Assembly: GCA_030248295.1 (NCBI GenBank)
Contig: JASANH010000193.1
Location: forward strand, 372,001 to 436,000
Reading direction: 5' to 3'
Origin: Mesodorylaimus sp. YZB2_4
Taxonomy: Eukaryota > Nematoda > Enoplea > Dorylaimida > Dorylaimidae
Length of the DNA: 64,000 bases
Shown piece after piece: positions 57,556 through 64,000 of this stretch (position 1 is the stretch's first letter; each line of letters opens with the position of its first letter). The notes below the pieces were generated by a model that saw nothing but the letters and a program-made list of their open reading frames with translations, did no database searches and was not told the DNA's origin. A program made the position numbers and the translations under genes.

Positions 57556-58183
57556 GTCCTAAACCGAAAAACAATAATCTTACTACAAATGGCTTCTCTT
57601 CACGACACAGAATCTAGAACGCGGCCAGCGGGCTCAGCAGGTGTCCCGCAGATGCATCTACATTGACACCGGTGACACTGGGCGCGTCACACCGAGCTCG
57701 ATTGCTCAATCAACGAATTTTCACCCAGCCACCGGTTTCTATGACACATTGATTGATGGAGAATGCGGGCGTAATCGCGTCGAAAAGTGTAGCGCAAACA
57801 AACGACCAACAAGAATATCAAAATCTAGTTCCCGCCCTCGGCATCGTTCCATCACCGCAACCGACAACCACCTGGAACAAAACCGGCCTGCACTCTGCCA
57901 GGCTCCAGCCTAATCAAAGGAGACGGGCCGCGCGCACGTTCATTCCACACGTTCAAAGGATGTCAGCAGCTTACTGCAATTTCAAAATATTTGGCGGGAA
58001 CCATCCTGCTGCCTGTTTCCGCCCGCTGATTCTCAGTAAATGATTGTATTTTCGCGTGCGCATTATGAAGGCCTATAGATATAACACCTTTAAAACTGGC
58101 GGTCATCACTCACGGAACCATCCGCTCGATGACACTCAAGTAACAATTTACACTACCATCACATAACGACATATCCCCACGAT

Positions 58184-61100
58184 CTATCTCACGGCTGCCT
58201 CTTCCCTTTCATTATTCTCAACACTTTCAATCGCCTCATCTTCCACAGGCACAGCCGACTGCGATTTTGTTCCAAAAAAATCATTTTCTTTAATAGTTTC
58301 TAACCACTGGGGCATCCTGAAATGCAAGCACAATGTGAGATGAACAGGAAGAGTTGACATGACATCCTACTCGTGGCCCAGGTGTGGTTCAGGCGACTGT
58401 CTCTCACGCCAGGTGTCCAATTACTGGGCGAGTGTTCGACTCCCGGCCAGGTATATCCTATTGTATTGTGTGCCCCTACACTCTGTAGTAGGCGTGTTTG
58501 GCCTGTGGAGAAGGTAGTGTATGTGGTTGCCTTAACTGGCCGCCTTATACACGGAGCAGTATGTGGTTGCCTTGACTGGCCGCCGCATACAGCGTATCAG
58601 TTGCCTTCGTTGGCCGCTCGATACGCTCCTCCAGGCGAGGCTGAAACCCGTCGGGTTGATGTCTCGGGCAACTACGACTAGGTGACCTGCCTGGAGGGTT
58701 TTTGAGACCATCCGCTCCCCGCGGTATCTTCTCCAAAGTAGGGCTATTCCGCCTATTACAACTCTCAAGTGCCCATACCTTGTTTGGTGATGTAAAACAT
58801 GGAAACGACGACTCAATTCGAATTATCTAATTCTTGTCTGGTTCCCGTGCTCACCTATTTCAGACTCCTAACCCTCTCCAACACGATATGATAAGCCAGT
58901 GACAGCTGCCCTCTGACATCCCTACTAGCACATCTATCCATCCCAGGATTATACTAGGCAGGACGGGACAAACCTTCGGGATTATGAGAACCTGGTGAGG
59001 CTGTCACTGCATGTGTCCAAGGCCAGCGAGCCGATGACTCGCTGGCCAAGCTCAAACATCACACTGTCACCCATGCAACATGCACTGGCGCACACCCATT
59101 AGCCCCTGAGAGTGTCTATACTCTGGCTTCCCCATCAAGACAAGGCCCACCCATCTACCACGAACAGACCCGACCTACAGGGACTCGCCATTCACTTCCG
59201 CCTTGTATATAACAGAATCGATATGTCGCTCGCGAAAATCTTGCAGCGTTTCCTAAAAAAGGAAATCATTTTTACACAAAGTGGACTCATACCAATGACT
59301 TACCTCATATTCCTCCCACAAAACGGCCTCGTGCGTTGCGTTATATCTTTTGTAATAGCCATGAAAATGAAGCTACAAAACAGAGTTTTTTAATGTTAGG
59401 CAATGATTCTGATTCCGTTATCAGTCCACTCGTGGATACATTACCAACGCCATCCACAAACTTATCACCTGGGCCTCCCAAACCGCAGGCAACTACAAGC
59501 ACAAAGCATGACCACACCATCGGCACTTACATCATTCAAAACAAGACCCAGTGCTGGCGCCAGTGGAATATGAATCTAAAATACGAAACCATTACACATC
59601 ACCCATGCAAACCTCCCGAGCCGCACTTACCCGTTTAGGTTCGAAACATTTCTCCATGTCCTTCTTATCAAACAGGCCTCGCACGATCGATATCCATAGA
59701 CCTATAACTCTTGTCATACACCTTCCGTAGGGCACAATCAAAACGCACTTACCCATCATTTTCCTAATTTGATGCAGCATAAAGCTATTCCCGACTATAC
59801 GGACTTTCACAAACTCGAAACCTTGACGAACGAATGGCTCGCTACACTGAAATGTAATCAGTACAGAGCTCGGGGGGTCGTTGCCACATCAAAGAAGGTC
59901 TTACCTCGCACATCATTACGTTGCGACAACAGCTAGTATCCGTTGCCAGTCTAAATTACCACACAATTTGTCAAAAAATCTCATTCTCTAAGTCTTCTCC
60001 ACGTACCTTCTACTGGTAAAATTATAAAAATTATGCTTCCCTACGTACATCGATAAGATATCGTTCGCTAGTGCTAGTTTTTCAGCTAAAAATGAAGGCA
60101 CCGTTGTGATAGCCGATCATCACAGAATAGACTTACTGGATATCCTGTGGCTTCGAAAATCTGCCTGAAACAAACCCAACTGAAACAGTTGAAGACCATT
60201 ATTAACCAACTTACCTGTGAAAGAGGGCTCAATGCGTACGATGGCAGAGTGTACGTGTAATGCCTGGAATCGCAATATCGTTTGGCATCGAAGCGCGGCG
60301 TCACTCGTTTAACCCCTAAAAGAACAACGGTCATACAATCAGTTCAAGCTTTTATGATCGCGGAGCATTCTTCCTTCACGAGCAGGACTGTTCCGTAGAC
60401 AACTAATGAAAACGCCCCCCCCCTCTGCTCAGCCGAGGGATGTGTTGGATAAGATACAGCCCCTCCTTACCAACAATTCGTATGTCCTCTGGAAGTAACG
60501 CATTCAACGAGCCGACGACAGTCTGCGGTGTCTGAGCGAACGGTTGGTCTTGAGGAAACCTCGGAGATACAGGTCCCAATGGTAGGAACATACTGCAAAT
60601 CTGCCGCGCTGCTGATACGCCTTTATCAGTGCGCGAAGCACGCTGAAAACTGAAAAGACGTTGGTCGGCTTTATGTTCGGGGGTTATCAAATATAGTTTG
60701 AGAAATGCGTCAAGCAAATGGCTTTCGATCGTGGGCAATCCTTTATTGAGTGGGCCATTCTGTCTGAAATCAAATGATCATATTCATTAATAGCCATGAT
60801 TGCCCTCTTGATGGATAATACTCAGACTAAAATAAAACCTTGCAGTCCAGCCTTCATACCCCAACCGATCACACAAGGTCTGAGACCATGCCACAGCTTT
60901 CACGCTATGAAAGAGCAAGATCGTATGAAGCATGAGACAATGCGAGGGACGCACAAGGACTTGCCGCCGCATCATGCGCCCGTCATCAGCACCGTTGCCC
61001 ACGGCATGAAAGGAAAGGACGATGGAGCTGTGTCAAATACCTCAAGACGGCAAGACCCCCCTCCCCGTGGACGAACGGACTAAAGGTGCGGCCATGTTGG

Positions 61101-61723
61101 TTGACTGAGGAGTCGGAGAGGCCTTTCGGGGTCATATGCCACGAGGAGAGACCGAAGGGAAAATTTAAATGGTCAGCAGATGAAGTGATCATATCCTTTG
61201 CGTACTAAACACAAGCCCTCTTTCAAAGTTATTTCAGTGGCGTTTGTGATGGCTTCGAGGGCCTCATGTTGTCTCTCCTGCTTCTTACGTCTTTCGTATC
61301 TTGCTCTATCGCATCCCACCCAAGCTGGTCAGAAGATCGAGCTTGTCGGAAGGTCGATCGGCACGCACCGAAAGATTGTTATCCTTACCTAGCACGATTT
61401 CTCTGCAAACTTTAGCTCATGAGGCAACAATGCCCACTTACACTTGCATTCCGTAATAGTTCCGGCCACAGTAGCACAGTAGTAGAGCGAACTTGTGTCG
61501 CTTCGCACGTATTTGCCAATGCGTCTGCCCCAGTATCGATGGCGTAGATGTACTTGTGCCTTCCGTTGGGTTCTTCTAAAACGCATTTCCGGCTACATAC
61601 AAAACATAGCTAACAAGACATCCTGTGGCTTACTCGTCCTTTGCTTCTCCACCAAAGCAATGACGTTGACTTTTTCGCAATGTCTCCAAGTTTCTCGAAA
61701 CGAGATACCAGCTGCGATAACAT
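58184..61723 (-). CDS. PUS1: tRNA pseudouridine synthase, PUS1 (TruA family)
   Basis: About 12 exons. The start MLSQLVSRFEKLGDIAKKST at 61723 is amphipathic and could target mitochondria. Then come KRHKFALLLCYCGRNYYGMQ, the catalytic motif RASRTDKGVSAAR with its Asp nucleophile, LNALLPEDIRIV and RVTPRFDAKRYCDSRHYTY. These are followed by MYVGKHNFYNFTSRR, SCCRNVMMCE-CSEPFV, VRIVGNSFMLHQIRKMM, IHIPLAPALGLVLND and LHFHGYYKRYNA, ending MPQWLETIKENDFF and EREEAAVR. It isomerises uridines at several positions in cytosolic and mitochondrial tRNAs and some other RNAs. One exon is only 28 bases (60137-60164, phase-checked). The last donor (GTCCCT) is weak. The intron before the last exon contains a SINE-like repeat. 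Confidence 0.92.
58372..58720 (+). repeat. tRNA-like SINE with an internal triplicated unit
   Basis: Plus strand, in an intron of the PUS1 gene. A head resembles a tRNA: GTGGCCCAGGTGTGGTTCAG (A-box region) and GTGTTCGACTCCCGGCC (B box) about 60 bases later. It is followed by three diverged units of the type gtatgtggttgccttRactggccgcc (about 58516-58625). The element is distinct from family S. Confidence 0.5.
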
Positions 61724-62333
61724 TTTTAATTTTAGTGGATCTAGTTAGAAGGTGCTTTTCTGCGGGAATGACCAGCCAGAAAGATTATGGACTCTCACTA
61801 ATGCCTCCGGACTATTCCCGCTTCTAGCAGACAGCACTTTCGATGGCGGTAAATTCAAATGTTTTCTTACTTTTACCACCCGTTGGGTTGTTTGGATTTT
61901 CTAGCTTCCAAAGAACCCACATGCTGTTACATTTTACACCCATGTTCATTCTTCAGTTGTTACATTGTTGCATTTTCCAGACTGCCCTGGCTTCCCTCGA
62001 CCACCCGTCTAGCGCGATCTCTGCCCGCCGCCGACAATGATGGATTGGTACACGGCCGACATGACGTTCAGTTCGGAGTTACAAATCTATTGAATTGCTT
62101 TGTTTTAACAGTTGTGTACTCAGTCTCCGAATGGGTGTTTAGATCAATCAACATGATTGGCCGTGGCGATCCGGTGGGGATCCGCTGTGGCATACAGCGC
62201 GGCACTGCACTAAGCCGACTGTAACTTGTAACAGCAGTTCCTAGCCTTAGTACCCTTCCAGACGGTGGGAATGCGAGGCATCGAAATCTCGGAGACCAGG
62301 AGTGGCTGAACATCAGATAGACTGTATAACCCT
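61724..62333. other. Intergenic, no gene seen
   Basis: It contains the PUS1 upstream region. Frames at 61843-62224 (plus) and 62068-62349 (minus) overlap and lack domains. It ends in the family A copy at 62334-62491. Confidence 0.4.
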
Positions 62334-62491
62334 CGTGCCTGCAGGCCATGGGTGGGTGAGAGTAACCGATCTCCCCTGAGGCCTGTATGGGACCCCTCGG
62401 GTTGGTGTTTCTTCCGCAGATATAGCTGCAGACTCGCCTTACTCAATTTGGGGTTTTTGACACTCCCTCCTGCACATGCCAGGCTTGGTTA
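62334..62491 (-). repeat. Family A repeat, copy 3 (MITE-like)
   Basis: On the minus strand it begins gtaaccaagcctggca, as copy 1 does. It shares aaacaccaacccgagggg and ggttactctcaccca with copies 1 and 2, and ends with the complement of tgtataaccctcgtgcctg. It is shortened by about 30 bases relative to the others. Confidence 0.7.
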
Positions 62492-62595
62492 CGCTGACAA
62501 CGAGACTGGAGGAATGCTGGTTACAGTATGCTGCACTGCATGGTGAAGGGACTTGCTGCGAGCATGTCTGGCACGAGTATTTTTACCACACCCCA

Positions 62596-62601
62596 TTTAT
62601 T
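62596..62601 (-). terminator. Poly(A) signal of the multi-CRD gene
   Basis: AATAAA on the minus strand, only 21 bases after the stop codon at 62622, giving a very short 3'UTR. Confidence 0.5.
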
Positions 62602-62621
62602 ATTCTGCACTCACATCCATC

Positions 62622-64000
62622 TTACACTTTTATAAGAGCACTCAAAACACCCACCAAGACAATGAACACCAATGCAGGTCTCCCCCTGGCCACCCCACTG
62701 GCTGATCTTTGCGATGCATCTGCTTTGGGAATAGCGGAGAGGCTCCTTTCAGAATCGAGAAGCACCTCCTTGGCAGTCGCATTCTCCAACCCAGTGGTGG
62801 CGGTGCTCGCAGTCGGTTCAGTCAATGTGACTGTACTAGTAATGGGTGTGGTGGTCGTTGCTCGGACAATGGTCGTAGTCACTGTGGTCGTGGTGGTGGG
62901 TGGCCCACTGTTCAAGCAAAGCTCTCCACGTTGCCAATCTGGGAACTGAGTGCAGTTGAGATGGGACGGCCATCGGAATCCGAACTTGTTCATGACTGAT
63001 TCGCACCCCTCTTTCACATCCAAGCACATTTGTCGACACGGGGGTAGCACGTAATCGAGGATTGTGCACGGGGGAGTGTAGATAAAGCAGAGGAAGGGTT
63101 GCAGGTACGAGCTGCATTCACTCATGATCACTGGCTTGAACTGTATCATCTCAAACTCGGCCTCCGATTGGCTGGCGTGATTGAACATGTTCGGGAAGTA
63201 GGTGCTGTCATAGAGACCCCTGCACATGGACGATGGATTCAGTCTCTGGCACTCGGCATTCAAAGCTGCAGTTTCCTTCAACGCGTCCAGAGCTCGTAGT
63301 CTTGTCATTGAGTCGACGAGTTTAGTGGTCGATAGTGGACTGGTGGTCGACGTGATGGCTGGGGATTCATCCGCAGGTCTGACACACGTGCTCGACTCCC
63401 TCTCTGTGGGAAACTGAGCGCAGTTTAGCACCTCGGGCCACATGAATCCAAACATCTTCATTAAAGGTTCGCATCCACTGCGGGCTGCATCGCACAGACT
63501 ACGGCAGGGGAGTACCATCGACTTCTCGCAAGGAGGAACGAATGCAGTGCACAGGAAACGAGGGAAATGGGGACTGCACTTGACGTCGATCAGTGGTTTG
63601 AATTCGGTTAGTGCAAGGGCCATTCGCTCGGTGTCATGGCCGAACATGTTGCGTGATCTGGTGCTATTATAGGCCAGCACGTCCTTGCACAATGGCGTCG
63701 ATATCGGCTCGCATTTCTCCTCCCCATTCTCCACCGCGGCCGACTCCATGATCGGCTTATCTACGGTGTCGTACATCGAAGAGCCATGGACTACACTAGC
63801 ACCTGAACGGGGCATGGCGGGTTCGGGAAGAGGGGGCACGATCGAGTAGTCGTCTTCCTCGTCTTCCACGTTGGTCAATGTGGGGACGCATTTGTCCGAG
63901 TCCCTCGGGTACCTGTCGCATTCCAATTCATCGGGCCATCGAAAACCGAGTTTCTCGATCAGAGCTTTGCAGTCGTCTCTGGCTGATCGGCACAGAGATC
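62622..64000 (-). CDS. Protein with at least three Frizzled-type cysteine-rich domains and a probable GPI anchor (partial, runs off right edge)
   Basis: One open frame continues from the window edge to 62622 without an intron. The edge carries the end of a CRD (LCRSARDDCKALIEKLGFRW, PDELECDRYP). A second, complete CRD contains CEPISTPLCKDVLAYNSTRS, FKPLIDVKCSPHFPRFLCTA, PCRSLCDAARSGC and MFGFMWPEVLNCAQFP. A third has CRGLYDSTYFPNMFNHA, FKPVIMSECSSYLQPFLCFI, PCRQMCLDVKEGC and KFGFRWPSHLNCTQFP. Cysteine order and the FGF-WP-L-C-FP ending are those of Wnt-binding Fz domains. A Thr-rich, presumably O-glycosylated stalk follows, then a basic site and a final hydrophobic segment (ALVFIVLVGVLSALIKV) at the very C-terminus, as in GPI signals. 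There is no seven-helix region, so it is not a Frizzled receptor. A Wnt-binding co-receptor or decoy is inferred. Confidence 0.82.
   Translation of the reverse strand, partial: SLCRSARDDCKALIEKLGFRWPDELECDRYPRDSDKCVPTLTNVEDEEDDYSIVPPLPEPAMPRSGASVVHGSSMYDTVDKPIMESAAVENGEEKCEPISTPLCKDVLAYNSTRSRNMFGHDTERMALALTEFKPLIDVKCSPHFPRFLCTAFVPPCEKSMVLPCRSLCDAARSGCEPLMKMFGFMWPEVLNCAQFPTERESSTCVRPADESPAITSTTSPLSTTKLVDSMTRLRALDALKETAALNAECQRLNPSSMCRGLYDSTYFPNMFNHASQSEAEFEMIQFKPVIMSECSSYLQPFLCFIYTPPCTILDYVLPPCRQMCLDVKEGCESVMNKFGFRWPSHLNCTQFPDWQRGELCLNSGPPTTTTTVTTTIVRATTTTPITSTVTLTEPTASTATTGLENATAKEVLLDSERSLSAIPKADASQRSASGVARGRPALVFIVLVGVLSALIKV

Overview
The window is nuclear DNA of a small-genome animal. Genes are split by many introns, mostly 45-80 bases, with GTAAGT-like donors and acceptors that read TTTTAG about as often as TTTCAG. 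Gene density is roughly one per 3-4 kb on both strands. The gene set (NCAM-type adhesion molecule, two-pore potassium channel, DEG/ENaC channel, Frizzled-type CRDs, TIL-domain inhibitor, a small heat shock protein close to the nematode HSP-25 type) indicates a bilaterian, most likely an ecdysozoan. My best guess is a nematode of an early-branching lineage, but a tardigrade or another small ecdysozoan is not excluded. Nothing bacterial, organellar or viral was seen.

Layout. 1-127: start of a minus-strand membrane protein that leaves the window. 450-2050: repeats. 2568-3316: a probable membrane-protein gene with a frame break. 5016-5961: secreted three-TIL-domain protein (+). 6605-7986: secreted metallo-beta-lactamase-fold protein (-). 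9119-9865: low-complexity coding-like islands (+). 10238-11513: short coding-like exons and a damaged selenocysteine-lyase-like gene (-). 11.6-18.7 kb: a repeat-rich block with a DEG/ENaC gene (-), a degenerate duplicate of its first exon, tRNA-derived SINEs and a nested TIR transposon. 19153-20547: mitochondrial prolyl-tRNA synthetase (-). 20951-22899: RING-H2 protein (-). 23188-27445: ALC1/CHD1L-type remodeller with macro and BRCT domains (-). 28997-32789: TNF-receptor-like protein (+). 33434-34969: K2P channel (-). 35407-36750: receptor-type pseudophosphatase (-). 37455-39924: eRF1 (+). 40362-42249: HSPA13/STCH (-). 43835-44449: small heat shock protein (+). 45419-49110: SMYD4-like methyltransferase (-). 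50131-57431: NCAM orthologue (-). 58184-61723: PUS1-type pseudouridine synthase (-). 62622-64000: three or more Frizzled CRDs on a probable GPI-anchored protein (-), running off the right edge.

There is no operon-like theme; these are independent housekeeping and cell-surface genes. Several unusual cell-surface proteins lie together: TNFR-like, pseudo-RPTP, K2P, NCAM and multi-CRD. Mobile DNA is concentrated in 0.4-2 kb, 11.6-18 kb and in introns: a TIR family 'A' (three copies), a tRNA-headed SINE family, a piggyBac-like MITE, and a repeat 'B' shared by 1.7 kb and 46.5 kb.

The strongest leads are the multi-CRD protein, the macro+BRCT remodeller, the TNFR-like and dead-phosphatase receptors, the selenocysteine-lyase-like gene with an in-frame TGA, and the TIR transposon nested in a SINE inside a duplicated channel locus. 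All gene identities rest on motifs I recognised by eye; splice sites were read by eye and phase-checked only where stated.
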